Positions 33,256 to 46,765 of a DNA stretch of 64,000 bases are shown piece by piece. The number at the start of each line of letters is the position of its first letter. Positions within the stretch are counted from its first letter, which is position 1. Made by a program: the position numbers and the translations under genes. Source of the DNA: Stromatinia cepivora (Eukaryota; Ascomycota; Leotiomycetes; Helotiales; Sclerotiniaceae). The DNA lies in the NCBI GenBank assembly GCA_014898415.1, contig RCTD01000004.1, positions 426,001 to 490,000 on the forward strand, in the 5' to 3' direction. The notes below the pieces were generated by a model. That model had not been told where the DNA came from. It saw only the letters and a list, made by a program, of their open reading frames with translations, and searched no databases.

Positions 33256-35290
33256 GCCGTTTCGAAGTAAAGTTTGTATCGATTTGGTTGATATGTTGTG
33301 ATATGAATGAATTGCGAGGAACCTGGACGTGGTAAGAGACAATGGTACAAAAGAGTGATTTTTGTGGAAGGTTATCGGTGAAAGACCTTGTTGTAAGATT
33401 ATTTTGATGATAAAGCTGTAGAAGGAAGGAGGAACGTGTTTTAAAAGAGATAAAACCAGCTGGGATATGTAGCCATATATATGAATCAAAATAGACTTTT
33501 AAGATGTTGAAAATCAAGCCGTACCATACTTACCACCGCATAGGAGCGTAGAGAAAATCGAACATATCAACTAGCTAACCGTAGCACTTTAAATGTCATA
33601 TTCCATGTAAGTGGATGATGCGGAACTATCTGTCTACCACTCCCAGCCCAGTACACATTCGCAATCCTGAGGCAGTTCGTCAGTCAAGATATCAAACTAG
33701 CTGTGTTGTAAAATATTTCTGCTGGGAAAGACAAAAAATTACTCAGATTGAATGGTTTGGCACGGCAGTAAAAAAACGAGGGGACATTTACGTCCAAGGT
33801 GAATTTTTTCCATTTATGCCAGGCCACGAAGCTTCTAGGCCGCGGGAGAGTACTATCTCAATACCAAGATTATTAGCAGCAGAACTACTGCTAAAGCCTC
33901 TGGACACAGCAAGGTCTATTTCACTGGTAACAGGCGCCATCCCCAATAATTCAAAAGCTTGATTAAAACCATTCCTTTGCAATCTTCGCGCCGCAAATCA
34001 TGGTCAGACTGCCCCAATTGAACGGACAGCGAAATAAAAACGCCGGGGCAAGTCTATTGAATAGCAGTAATACATAAACATAAACATAAATGTTTGAACG
34101 AGGTCAGACGTATATATGAAGGTATGTAGCTTCCATCTCTGGATTGAAGTCGCTGCTTCGATCGATATATCCTGGCAAAATTGAGCAGAAGAACAAAACG
34201 AGGCTTTGGGAATTACCTGGAAAAATATTACTATGTTTAGTAGCATACATAATCCATCCCTCGATAAAAGGATATTAGAAACCGAAAAGTTTGATTTCCA
34301 GGTATAGTGCAGGCTTTTAAACATCGTGGTGGACTCGTGGAGGAAGTTGTCACTCGTGATCACGTAATCCCTTATCAGAACTAGCACTATAAATAGCTCT
34401 TCCAGTAGTTAGCTTTTCACTACTATTCCTTTTCTACTTAATGATAAGAACTGCCACCTCTTCAGTGTGTATCTCAACAAATGTTTTGAGATAGAAGCGT
34501 TCACCTGCCAACTGAACGGCCTAATCTAATTAGGTCACCGCCTTAATACATTCAGGGTTCCATAGCTTATATCAATTTTGAAAGTACCCCTAACAATGGA
34601 ATTCTGTTGATATATCGTCTAATTAAGTTAGACCGTTCAGTTGGCCAGTGTGTTCAGTTGGCCGGTGATTGATGTTGTTCATGAACAAAAGTGGGGTAAT
34701 AACGGCCGATTCATTCACCAGCGCCGAAAAAAAGCTGGAGAGGAAAGGGTGATGAATTGCACAGAGGGTTTTTCTATCTTTATATGATACCCTGCTATTT
34801 GTCCAAGGTTAAATCAACCATCACATGGTAAATTCACATAAGTTATGGCCAAACAAACACTTCTGTTTGTGGGAGAACTAAGTCATTGTGGATTTTCGAT
34901 TGCTTGAGCATGGCAATTGCAACTGGAATGCCATCACATGAACCTAAGAGGTGCTTATCAACCACATTACCACGTAAGGTTACAATCTCTATGCAAAAGC
35001 GGTAGGGTCAGGATTCGGAAATATGACAGTAATAATCATGAAGGGAGAAAGATCAGGTGTACCAATGAGTGAAATCACGAATTTGAAATCAAGATAGTCT
35101 GGCCATGGGTTGAAAAGGGATCAAGATTTTCTTTAGCCCTCTTTTGATCTTCCACTAAAATGTCCCTTTTGAAGCAAAGCCTTCAAAAGGGCCATGCTAA
35201 AACATATGTATACAGACGAATCAGAAAGCCCACTTCCTAGGCCACACCCCTTTCTCTACACCTGCACCCACGCTTCAAATTAACACCCGT
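33256..35290. other. Intergenic, with candidate MITE
   Basis: About 2 kb between the family island and the GH5 gene. Contains the inverted-repeat element at 34501-34669. The minus-strand frame at 33788-33982 has no recognised domain. Confidence 0.6.
34501..34669. mobile_element. Candidate MITE with 17-bp terminal inverted repeats
   Basis: 169 bp bounded by TCACCTGCCAACTGAAC and the inverted GTTCAGTTGGCCGGTGA, 16 of 17 matching. Each end also has an inner palindrome (CCTAATCTAATTAGG, GTCTAATTAAGTTAGAC), and the right end repeats the GTTCAGTTGGCC motif. No coding capacity. A target-site duplication is not clear, so element borders may be slightly off. Confidence 0.6.
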
Positions 35291-36568
35291 TTATGCTTTG
35301 TAGCTGACAAGAGTGTCAAAGTATTGACGGTAAGCAACGCCGGTAGGTGGCTCGAAAGCATAGATGTAATCACCCCACCATGGACCAGCACCCCACCACA
35401 AAGCACCCAACCAGTACTCGTTATCGGCAGCCATGGCATCCAACAAACCGGAGATAGCAGATTCGCAGTCAGCGTTAACACCACCAGCGGTTTCTCCGAG
35501 GATACCTCTGAAGTTGTTGGTCTTGAGCCAGGCGGTGGCAACGGCGATGCGCTCGGCACCAATGGTGCTGCTCTGACAGGTGGCAGAAGTTCCGGATCCA
35601 TCAGAGTCGAGGTATTGATGGAATTCATAGACAAGCTTGTCTTCGGGATCAGTGATGTTCATCATGGAGACGGAGTTTCCAGCTGAAACCCAGGTCCATG
35701 CACCAGTGTACGAAGTTCCTAGGTAACAAACATGTTAGTATTCAAAGGCTAAGGGAAGTTTAAAGGTCGACTTACCCTCAACAAAGATGTATTGGGAGGT
35801 TGCGCCAGCGCCACGGACAGCAGTAACACATGCTTGGTTAAGCTCAGCATAGATAGTAGCGGTAGGTTCGTCGTGGAACTCATTGTTGCAGTCAAAGATG
35901 ACCTTCTCGTTTGTGGCAAATACGGTGGCTAGCTTGCCCCAAAAGGTGCCAAAGTCGGAGGTGGAAGTGATAATGTTATTATCATAGCGTCCAAAGTTAT
36001 GAGCGTCCAGGACTGCGCTGGCACCGGCGGCGGTAATGTAATCGATAACGGCCTTGTAGCTAGCAAGATAAGTGGCATCGAGGTCAGCGGTTAAGGTACC
36101 CTGGGCCATACGCTCAAAGAGGAATGGAACACGGAAAATATTCATGCCACCATCAATCAAGGTTTGGATAGCGGTAGTGTTTGGGAAGGTATAATCGGTT
36201 CCCTCAACACCTGGAAGTTTTCCCTGTCCAAATTCGGCTCCAGACTCGCTAGCTCCGATCCATCGCAACTTTCCAGAAGTAGTGCTGCCGGATGATGCAG
36301 CAGCCTTAGTAGCGACAGCAGCCTTGGTGGATACAACGGCGCTGCTTGATGGAGCAACTGAAGTGGCGGAAACAACAACGCTGCTTGATGGAGCAACTGA
36401 AGTTGGGGCAACAACGGCGCTGCTTGATGGAGCAATTGAAGTGGCGGCAATAACAGCAGCAGAGGAAATTGGATCGGCAGCACAGCTATCATCGTCAACA
36501 ACAGCTACCGGAGCTGCGAAAGCGGATGCTGTAAGGCCACCGGCCAAAACGAAGTTTGTGAAACGCAT
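35291..36568 (-). CDS. Secreted GH5 endo-beta-1,4-glucanase (cellulase)
   Basis: Two exons, 36568-35776 and 35718-35291, intron 57 bp (donor GTAAGT, branch TACTAAC, acceptor CTAG); 406 aa. Signal peptide about 1-19. Residues 38-95 are an Ala/Ser/Thr/Val linker with repeated ATSVAPSSSAVV-like units, probably O-glycosylated. The GH5 domain runs from about 100 to 406. Acid/base Glu230 in CNNEFHDEP, nucleophile Glu340 in GILGETAGG, plus DAHNF near 188-192. It cleaves internal beta-1,4 bonds of cellulose outside the cell. The N-terminal region has a linker but no cellulose-binding domain in front of it. Closest in style to GH5 subfamily 5 fungal endoglucanases. Confidence 0.94.
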
Positions 36569-37749
36569 AGCGCAGAATTGAAAAAAGAGCGTGACTGAAA
36601 AAAAGGAACGAATCGAATGAATGACTTTAGTGAGAGTGGTAAGGAAGAGAAAGTAAGAAAGAAAGAAAGAAAGCTTAAATAAGGAATGAGGAAGTATTTA
36701 GTGCGAAGATGAATGAGATGAAATCTCACGGTGTCCACTTCATCGATTAATTAACCTCATTCGCCCTCTCATTTAGTTCTCATTTAGTGTTGTCAACTTA
36801 TTCCAACGGTAGCCAACGTTCCGTGCCGTATCGGTACTTAATTTCATGGTTCTTCTCTTTTTCTGGATTCGGCGTTTCGCTCATATTCTCTAAACAGATA
36901 AGAAGTATGTAATTATGACGCGGTTCACTAAATTATAGTCAGCAAAGTCGTTAATGTGTGATTCCTCGGTGTTTTGTTTATGCAGGGGGTTTGGAGACAA
37001 TTAACGAATCGCAGTGAGAAGTTTGTCGCTAAAGGAGTTAAATATGGGGGAATAAACGGGTTTAATATCCAAGCTTCTCTATATGAAACTTCTCTATCAA
37101 TAACCTACCTTGTAAGCATATTCTGTTCTCCAAACATAGAAATCTAATTACTTTCAAATCTCCGTTCCAATAGTTCGCTCACTCAACTCATCCCACTCTT
37201 TCCATAGTCGTCCCCATGCGGATAAAAACCTAAAATTATTACATTTCTTTAGAGCCTACAGGGCCGTATTGATGAGGCCTACATTATTGCTCCGGAACGT
37301 ACAAGAAAAATCCTAATCCTCAGGGGGCGGCGGTAAAGATCCTTCAAGTATTGGTGTCAAAAAGTTTGTTTCCCTTGATTATTTTTGCTTAATTAATTTA
37401 TTCTCTTATGGGCCAGAGCCCCCAAGGTTCTCCTCTTCAACTAATCAATTTGATGCCATGCCTTTCAGTGAGACTGGACGGGTGTTTCGAAATCAAATTT
37501 GGGGTTAGGTTGTTGGCATTATGCATTTAACTGAATTAAAGCTCCTTGTTGAATGAAGTTTTACCCCGGATATTGGCAACGCTTTTGCAGACTTGGCCAT
37601 TTCGATGGCATGATCCACTTCTGAATGTCATTCTCCGGGCCGCACAACCGACCTGGACTACCAAGGGAAGAGGAATACAGCACAAAGAATATCATGTCGA
37701 ATTGGTACTCTGCGTGTCTAGCTAGCTATTGATAGTAGTTCCGCTATCC
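36569..37749. other. Intergenic: GH5 promoter side
   Basis: About 1.2 kb, with a pyrimidine-rich leader on the minus strand just upstream of the GH5 ATG (36575-36740). No gene seen. Confidence 0.65.
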
Positions 37750-39275
37750 TCAAAATCTAAAAAACGAAGATTTTGACATCCTCTCTTTCTCCTTTTCCGT
37801 TTCTACTTCCCTTATCCAATCCCACTTCTCAGCCAGAAACAACTCCTTCGCTGCTTTATCTACACCAAGTGCTCTGCCACCAAACACAAGATCCTCTCTA
37901 CTTAAGCTTTTAAAGTCGAAGAACTTTCGTTGCCCTTCCTCTCCTACTGCTTTGCCTCCTACAACAAATGCTTTCCTAGTGCTGCCATTGTTTGTTGAAG
38001 GGCTAGGAATCCAAGTCTGGGTTGATCTCTCTGTTTTCCATAATTGGACTCTGATGCCGACGCCAGTATCCATACACTCTTTGATATAGTCCAAGGCAGG
38101 GAGTAATTTACTACGTAAACCACAATGACCATGATTCTTATCAATTTGATAACTTGGGCATTGTCGTAACAAGGTAATAAGTTGCTCAGCATCGCCAGTA
38201 TATGCTTTCGGCCAAAAGAATTCTGGATCTTCTGGAGAGACCGCTTGGAATGGAATGAGCGAGAGGAGATTTTTCTTCGTGAGGAATTTCACCATTTCAC
38301 CGAGCTGGAAGGAATCGCATGCGGCTGACGAATCATAACCCAATTTACATTGCTGTGATCGAGACGTGTATAATGAAAGTAAATGTGTCTGGAGAGAGGA
38401 TATCGTCAGAATAATGCGAGATCGGCGATAAGAAAGCTCAGCTGCAAACTATTAGCTATGTCCTCAATAGTAACTTGCAAAGGGTGTTGGGCACCTTCTA
38501 GACCTTCTGGCAGATCCCACCAAGCCGCTACAAAGTTAGAATCGGCCTCCTCGTAAATCGACCAACGAGATGAACCTCGAATAATGAGTTCCTTTGTGGC
38601 TGTAGACAATCGCAATGCTTGATTTGTATGGTAAAAAATCATGATCTTTTGCCGCACGACTTCTTCCGTAGTTTTTTCGACGGTTGGTGGGTATCGGAAG
38701 TTTGGGAATCTGCCTGTAATGTATCGCGCGATCGTAGCCATGCAATCATATCTATCTGCCATAACCACCAATATGACAATATAGAGAAGAGTAATAGACT
38801 TGCTGGAATGGTCTATGCTATGAATTATTCTAAGCATGTCATGAAAAACAGTTTCCCTCCCGATGGTTCTCGTTGCATAATCCTCATCTTTTATTTGTAT
38901 CTTGGGGAGTTCTTCTGCCGGTAGCTTTGATGGGTCTTTGCTAGATAGGGATAACTCTGCAAATTTGGCAGATATAGCCCGACCTTCTTCAAATGCATCT
39001 GAACCAAGAAGATGTTCGAAGTACTTGGAGTGCTTTTTTAAAGTATCAAGGTGAACGCGATAGAACACTCGTGCTGAGGGAAATGGGGTTTTGGAGGCCC
39101 GTAGCTTTAGAATCATCTCATTCGGTATCGACTTTGTACAAGCTTTCGTATTTTCAAACATAACTTCGAGAATGACATTTCCGCCACTTCCTATGTCGAC
39201 CACCTTGTGTTCTGTGCCATCCACATGTATACAATCTGCCACTTCTGCGGGCGCAGTATCAGAGCTTGTAGCCAT
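37750..39275 (-). CDS. BTB/POZ-like domain protein
   Basis: Two exons, 39275-38495 and 38441-37750, intron 53 bp (donor GTGCCC, branch GCTAAT, acceptor TTGCAG); 490 aa. The join turns an apparent stop in the first exon into a continuous sequence reading LEAELSYRRSRIILTISSLQTHLLSLYTS. The N-terminal half (about 35-190) is a BTB-like fold: RVFYRVHLDTLKKHSKYFEHLLGS, an acidic insert, and LADRYDC-type helix VMADRYDCMATIARYI. The C-terminal part has a Cys-containing motif (CKLGYDSSAACDSFQLG) and a basic, Glu-rich end. Fungal BTB proteins of this layout are common; the partner and function are unknown. Possible Cul3 adaptor or transcription-related role, not shown here. Confidence 0.85.
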
Positions 39276-42200
39276 TATCTCTATACTTTATCGTAGGCAA
39301 AAGCTCCTGGCGTTCTATTTTTTATAATGCGTTGGATTTCCCAGCAACTGTGCGTTTGGCAAAACAGATATTGCGCAAGGCTTGCAGCTTTGTGTACGCC
39401 ACCCTGGAACTTAGTTTGGAGCTGAATTTTTGTTCTGGTAGCTTCGACGAGCTACACGACGGAAGTGTCTCAAGGATAGGGCCAGGCCATCGTTTGAATA
39501 CTCGAGGGAAAGGTAACGGGCGAGGGAAATGTGAATTTGTACTCTGCTGAAGGATAATGATACCGTAGTTGAGGAAGTCTATCAGCTTACTCCGATGTTC
39601 AACCGGCAGCGTCTACGGTACAGACTAATAGAAGCGGGAAGCTTGGACCACAATGCACCTGTCGGTTATGATGAAGGAGTTTTACTATGTGGTGTTATGA
39701 ATGTGAGCAAACTGGTGAAGGCCTCTTAGAAAAGCAATGCAATTCTTTCTCTTATGATGGACGACGGAGCTGGGCGGGTTTAAGTCACCGGAAAAGATCA
39801 CCAAAAAAAGTAATCATGACAATGATTACAGATCATTTTCCTCAAGATATACAAGCTCAAACTAAACTTTCATCCCGCACCATATGTCCTTAAACACACT
39901 CTCCATCAGTTCCTTTTCCTACCAAAGAACACCACATCTATAGTCCCATTTCATCGCCTACATTTGGTCACAACGCTTCATATATTACAAGTTGTTTCAA
40001 CTATCTTCTTAGACCTCGAGAACTTCGTGTTCTCCTTTCTATTTCGTGCTTGAAGGAAAATTGCTAGTTAGCCTAACATTCAAAGAAGCTTTTATCTTCT
40101 CATTGAGCAAAGAACCCTTGAAAGGCTTGCTGAGCTTACTTTGATTCCCCCAATCTGCAGATTGCTATTCTTGAGCTTTCATATCAAGCTTTGACTTTGA
40201 TATGGTTGGTGGGCTAGACGAGATGAGCTCGAGCCACCACTTCCACACAAAGTAATTTTTCAAGTTTTAAAAGCACTTCCAATCAATCAAAATCATCTTT
40301 CAGTATGAGTTTGGTCGAACATTCGATCCATGGTGATAGACAAGTGTTTGCTACCATACCATGCATAAAATTATGTGTCCAAGCCAGTAACAAACAGACA
40401 TTGGTAGAGACAAGATGGTACATGACATACATGCAGGACTTAGGTATTTGCACCCCTTCGAAATAATAACCCTCGAGTATGTCAGTTTGGTCTGAGCACT
40501 TGAAAAGAATTCTTGCAAAAATCTGGTCGATCAAGTCACATTTGCCAGAGCGGAGGTTGTAGTTACCAACCCGATAGAGTGAATGCATCCACTAAATTGC
40601 GTGGTTCCCCTTCAATTATTCATACTCTCCAAGTGCAGGGTATGTACTCGACTATATCGGCGTTTGGAAGCAGCTCCCGTTCTTTTCAGTATCTATCAAA
40701 TCATGAGCTCAGCGTACCCACTGAAGCAGCCAGGGCAAAGCATCTTATCATTTGTTGTGTTAAGAAAATACAACTCGTCCCGCAAGTCCTTGATGTCTAA
40801 TGGGTGTATGACAGGGTGCAGATAGCTTTTGGAGTTGTGATGTCTTTTCTTCTTGAGCTCTATTCGATATGCCATGCACACGGTACCTTCGACTGGTGCA
40901 AAAGCTTCAGACTTTTCATTCTACAGCGGTGCAGCACCGCCGGTAGTAAATGGTTCCGAAGCGATTGTTTGGTTTCCAACACCACACATCCAGCTCATAT
41001 GCGCACTATTTGATGATCGTTCGAAAGAGACCACAGAAGATTTGTAGTGAAGTATCATTAGGCCATGTTGGAAGCCGCGTCCAACTCTTGTGAAGAGCTG
41101 CAAACCATAATCTGATGACAGCTCGGGGCGGGATACATGAAGAAATTTGTTCCAGGTGCTCTCTTCCCAACAGTCCGAAGATATGCGGGATCTTGTTCGT
41201 TAATGTTGCTGATATTGCTCCTGGCTTTGGGAGCGAAAGGCGTGTGTGGTCACTTATGTCGCAGCCTTGACATGAGTCGAGAACATCTTGGTCCTTTGGC
41301 ATGTAGTCTATCGTATTGAGCTATTTTCTTGATATTGGTGCGAACTATCTAGACGCATACATTAGAAACGACCTTGGTCTACGCAGGACTGTAGCATGCC
41401 CAGGATCCATACCTACTATCTAGCTGAATATACAATTGTTAGGTCGAGAGAAAGACGGAAGATTCAACCGCACTCATGCAGAGGGTCGAATCTCTGAAAG
41501 TTATCAAGTTCGAGTGTTTTGCGAGTAAGGAACTTGAGCTTCGTTACATGCGGAGGTGTCTTATACGTTTACTGGGTCCAGAGCCTTCTGCGCACCCTGG
41601 AGAGCCTTTTATGCCCAGGTCTGCTTCAAGGTTGAGAGAGTCGCTTGCGAAAGGTTCATCTATGCTTCTTGGAGGCATGTTCCGTGCCTGGTCGACAGAA
41701 GGTTAGCAGCAATTCATCAAGGGTATAATTGAAGTTAAGAACTCATTTCTTCTTGAGGTACACTGTCAAGACCTTTGCATCTTGCACCAGAGATACACGG
41801 CTCCTCAAATTGACTTTGCTCATACACAAGCCATCAGAAAGCTATCCACAGATCCAGTAAGCATGCATAAACCATAACCCTCCTACAGCATAATCGCATC
41901 CCCTAGAAGACTGTTGCTTCTCCTTCCTACTTGTCACATTCGCCGCGATCGATATTTATCCTGGAGAATGATCGGTATGTCGGCGAACGTGCCATTCGCT
42001 GCATGCCTAATGCTGGCTATTCAATTTTCGGTGAAACTTATTTGGCAAATCCCTCTGATACGCTCGCTTATTCCTCAAAAGAGCACAATAGTAAGTTTTA
42101 ACTGGTCTTCTCTATTGAAAACTTCGTTCTCATTTCCCGACAAGATTTTAATATCAACAACTACAACACGCACCGAAGCCAAAAGACATTTTGCTACTCA

Positions 42201-42660
42201 AGATCGTTTCTTTCCATCAATTCAACGCTGCCTCTTACAGTATTACGACCTCTTTCTGTCCTGCAATCAATACCTACAGGCTCAATTCAAAGCGTCCGCG
42301 TTATTCCGTAAAAGCTTCTTCCAACTTTTCGAATAACGTAAAATCCATCTCAACACCCTCTCTCACCAATTACGTCCATCTTGCAGATTTCCATAGCAAA
42401 GATCGCCCTTTTGAATCAATTCGCGCGTTGCTTTTGACAATATTTCGACCTTAACAACACGTTTTGAGTCACATTCAAACTCTTTTGTGAATCACTCTTC
42501 GAACTTAATAACCCAACTTCGATTACCTTTTGTCCTGTAAGTACCTTCCTTTCTTTTCCTACAGGAGCAGGATCTTTCCAACTGCGTATTTTGTTGCCCT
42601 TCTGATGATATTCCCACTCCAAGATAAATATATTAATTAAACTTCTATAGAAGCGTCAAG
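39276..42660. other. Intergenic with possible retroelement debris
   Basis: 3.4 kb with no intact gene. The stretch 40690-41110 (-) has a partly retroelement-like reading (separate entry). The rest contains short frames without domains. The last 200 bp before 42661 is the promoter and leader of the membrane protein gene. Confidence 0.55.
40690..41110 (-). pseudogene. Possible Ty3/gypsy RNase H remnant
   Basis: One minus-strand frame, broken by a TAG near 40919, reads ASEPFTTGG, then NEKSEAFAPVEGTVCMAYRIE and HPLDIKDLRDEL. Ty3/gypsy RNase H regions have the pattern SRFTxxAExxYAPVEGEALAVAYALEK then DHKPLxxxxGDRxL. The similarity is partial and judged by eye. If right, this is a decayed retrotransposon fragment; no LTRs or reverse transcriptase core could be placed. 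Confidence 0.28.
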
Positions 42661-43575
42661 ATGGAGTTCTATAAGCTTTTTCTCTTGTTCCTCATGATGA
42701 TCTTGGCTTCTGGCCAAGGTAAGCTTCCTTCCTCTTTTATCTAGTCTTTCATGCTCTAAACTATGGTTATTGACACTTATGTAGATACTGCTGGGCCCTC
42801 TTCGCTCACCGCTGGTGTTGTTACAACCACCAAGACTATCGTTGGCTCGTTTGGTTCAGAATTATTCTCCATGATCCAAACAATCACTTCTACTTCTGTA
42901 CCTACCACTGCTGCTTTTGACGAGCTACAATCAGTCAGATCGACCGTTTACTCTGCGTCGATCTTATACGTATCTTACACCAACGTCGTCACCACCACTC
43001 TCTTCCCTCAGAACACAAGCACCGCTGTTATTACCATCAACATCACCTCTACGGCTTCTCACACGTCCACAATCACGTCGACTGAGCTTTCTACGGTAAC
43101 GGCCGTCACAACGGCCTTTACTCCATTGTCGTCAATTGCCACTGGTCTCTGCTATGTTGCTGCACAAGATGTCCTGACCCCGTGCACTGCTGGAGTCCTA
43201 GCCTCTGCCACAGCGCCTATCCCAACCGTATCATCGGCTCTAGCTTCTTCTCCAGCGATACGCAATACACCAAACAAAGTATTCAAGTTTTTGGCATCCT
43301 TAAAGCGCCATGTTGTCGGAGCCAATCACAATGAGAAGCGAGCCAGCAGCTGTGGTAGCTGGCAGGCCGCTATTATCATCACTGCCTTATTCATTGCTTT
43401 TTCTCTGGTTTCAATTCTATTCTTCGCCACCCTCCTTAGGGAGAAGAAAGAGGAATTACCCCGTCTATACGCCCACAGATGGTGGATCTATGGAAGCCAA
43501 GGTCTTCTGGCAGGACTCCTCATTTGGTTAATCGTATGGTCTGCTATGAAGACGGTTGGAAATGGATGCAACTAA
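42661..43575 (+). CDS. Ser/Thr-rich secretory-pathway membrane protein (unrecognised)
   Basis: Two exons, 42661-42718 and 42785-43575, intron 66 bp (GTAAGC...TGTAG); 282 aa. The signal peptide MEFYKLFLLFLMMILASG is encoded by exon 1 alone. A long Ser/Thr/Val-rich region follows (about 20-190), probably heavily O-glycosylated, with two Cys near 160-175. Then come two hydrophobic helices, about 212-237 and 252-274, separated by a short basic/acidic loop (REKKEELPRLY). The predicted product is a cell-surface or Golgi membrane protein with an exposed N-terminal domain, resembling fungal wall-stress or mating-type surface proteins in layout only. I do not recognise the family. Confidence 0.75.
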
Positions 43576-46500
43576 TTGGATTGGGTTCCGGGCTGGGGTG
43601 GAGTTAATTGGTCTTTAATGGGGGCGTGGGGTCGTTTCTCTGGGTACCGATTGGTGATAAGTTAATTCTTTGCTCTTTTTGCTGGAGTTGTGGCCTATAA
43701 TTGGTCACTTTTTATAAATCGAGACGTTTTTCTGCTTTTAGTTAGTCATTTTGAAGTATACAAGGCTCTAGCCTCGTAGCTTTCTTAATACCAAGTCAGT
43801 TTTCTCGATAATTTTTGTCTTCAATGTGCATTCAAGGCTGTACAGCCTCGTAATTTATAAAATTGCCAAAGGTAGCTTCTTTGGAAATGTTCATTTCATA
43901 AATTTGATAGGATATTGGACGATATAGCTTTTTGTTGTTCGAAGTCATAGGGCACAATCAAGGGCTTGTTGCTACGAAAATTAGATGATAGTACTAATAT
44001 TTTTAATGCTAATTTGACGATCTAAAGAAGTACTCAAAGTTCGATTTTTTTAGAGCGTCCAAGTCAAGCTTTTTTAAAAATGTTTATTTAAACAACAACA
44101 TAGTACTTTAGATGGTATAGAATTGATTAGTTTTAGTCAAATGTAATAATAAAGAAATAGCAGCTCTTATAAATTGGACGATAGTCTCCAACTATTTAGT
44201 CGCACTTCACAAATCCAGCATCATCAACAATTTCAGCCTCGTCTTCCAAAAAGGCACCAAGGTAAACTTTCCAAAATATTCATATCATCAAACTACCAAA
44301 ATATTAGACAATATAGAGGCTAATAGTTTCTGCCCCAGTTAATAAATCAAGTAGCTTTCGCTTCAGAGAAAGACTTAGCCTCGGTTAATAGTTGATGTAA
44401 TCATCTAATAATTCTAGTTTATAGTATAGCCTTGCTCTTTTGAAAGAAAGTCCCAAGTCAACTTTTTGAATCAAAGTTCATTTTCATAGTAGAACTTTAA
44501 AGTTTTGAATTTCAATTTTGGAAAATTTTAGAATTGTGAAAATTTGAAAAGTTTGAAAAACTTGGAAATGTCAAGATTCAGAATTTCTAAATGTTGTATT
44601 TTTGAATTCTAGAACTTATATAGACATAAGATGACACTATATCATTTTCTCATCTCTTTTCAAATGAAAGAATTAGATGATGATAATCTCTCATTTATAA
44701 AATCTCACTAGATAGTAATAAGTATGCGAACTATCCAATCTTCAATACTCACTAATGAAGATCTACTAATAGAATCTATTATCTAAACATCTAATGTCTC
44801 AAGTACTAATCTGTATTCAGAGTCTCATCTGTTGGAAACTACGAATTCAATCTTCGTGAAGTGGTATTTTTCATTCATTGTGATTTTGACATTTTTCATT
44901 TCAACTACTCTCCACACTGTATTTTTCGTAATTTTTTTAGGTTAATGTTACCCCCATTTCATTAGTCCTATGGGTTCATCCGGCGGCTAGATGATGTTGA
45001 TGGATATTACTTTAAGTCGTACGAGAGAACTAATAAATAAAGATCTTCATTTAGTATCTAAATCGTCAAATCTCTACTACTACTAGTAGATTGAATTCTT
45101 TCCCCCTGGTCATCTCATATTTCTAGCTATCTTAGTCTCTCCAGAGCTTTTTACCAAGTTAATTTTCCAAAGTATTGATTTGTTGAAGTGAATATTATAT
45201 GAATTTGATCAAGCTCTCCATCTTTCTTCCTCTCATTTTCTGTTTAGAATTTAATTCTCATCTGATCTCCTCGACTGTTCAAATGTATGTTTCAAAATTC
45301 TTGGTATGAGTACCTATCTAGATACATTGGATTCTCTGATTTAAGATCCGTCTCTTTCGGATATGAGATGATATGGATTCATATAAATTCTAACAGTCCA
45401 TCATCACATTTTCCCGGACGCTTTATCATGTTTTACTACGCATCGCAATGACTACGGTGATGAGAATGAGCAAGAGCCGGGTGGGCTACAGTAGTTGTCT
45501 TTAAGACCGCAAAAGATGATCCCCCACTACCTATAGTATACAGCTACGCTGATTGAAACTGGAAATGCATTTTGTAATCGGTTGTTAAATAGATCCGTAT
45601 ATTCCCAATCTCCATCCCCATAATCACTACAATTTTAAATTTTTAGAATTCTTCGGGAGGTTGTGATTTTAGGTGGAAGTGACTTGGGGGTCATATATAT
45701 TTTCTTCTCAACAGGATATTCACTAACCCTGAAGGACACTATCTATATCTATATTATCGCTGCCAGGTCTTCTCCCCATAGTTTCCCGCATCTGCGACTA
45801 CGAGAATGTATCTTCGGTAACTTAATCTCACCACCGGAACCTTCACATTATATTATCCCCTGCGTCAAAGGCCATCCCGAAATACAAACTCAAACATAAT
45901 CGAAATCACCCTGTAGACCGACGGCCCGACACCACTAGCGAGTCTCAAACTATGACATCCTAACAAGATCTTAAAGGACGGAAGAACAACAGGACCAGAT
46001 AATGACAGCAACATACATAATAGAGACATCAATGAAGTAACCAAAAGTGAAAGTAGGAATATGTATGTATGAGCCAAAGTTTGAGGATACCCAGAAAACC
46101 TAAAAGCTCATCACTGACCAACTTAGCCCGGATAAGAGTAATCTTACAATCACGGCAGTCCCAACACTCATCAAGCTGCGCTCAAAATTTATTTTTTTTT
46201 AATTCCATTTCTCTTTTGTTATAATAATATAACTCCAGCCGATTCCAATCAGTAGTTCCAAATATATATAGTTACGGGAATACCCGCAGCTAGAAAGCGC
46301 AAGACTTGGCATATTTTATATTTCTCATATGCATTGAAATCTCCAGTCTGGACTTCATGGTATTGGCTATGCTCGTGGGAGCTAGTATAGTAGTGTGAAA
46401 GTAAAGCAGTGGAATGAGGGGATATAGTAATAGTGAGTGAGTGGTTGGGAAGTTAGTATGATTTTACCTCAATAAGGATATATTTCTCCTTAGCTAGATC

Positions 46501-46765
46501 CTTCGCTTTATCCCAATTAGGTTAGTTTCATAAATTTAGTTCAAATAGGAATTTGAGATAAAATCTTTGGAAATTCCCTCCTCTCGAGTTTCTTTTTGTC
46601 TTGTTTTCTGCGAGGAAATTCCTCGGATTGAAATTCATACAATTAACTCGGTTTAAACATTTAACTTTGATTCCAGACTTTTAAGTTTAGCTTAAATTCT
46701 CAAGTTTATTCAAGTTCTTGAGTTACCTTAACTTCTTAAGAAAATTTAAGTATTAAGAAGTGGAA
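43576..46765. other. Gene-poor AT-rich region
   Basis: 3.2 kb of AT-rich sequence with short A/T runs and scattered AGCCTCG-like words near 43775, 43850, 44230 and 44380. No coding region supported. Confidence 0.65.

Noticed and set aside
40283..40588. Cytochrome P450 fragment (EGVQIPKS-like phrase)
   Set aside because: No K-helix ExxR or heme-binding Cys motif could be found in any nearby frame.
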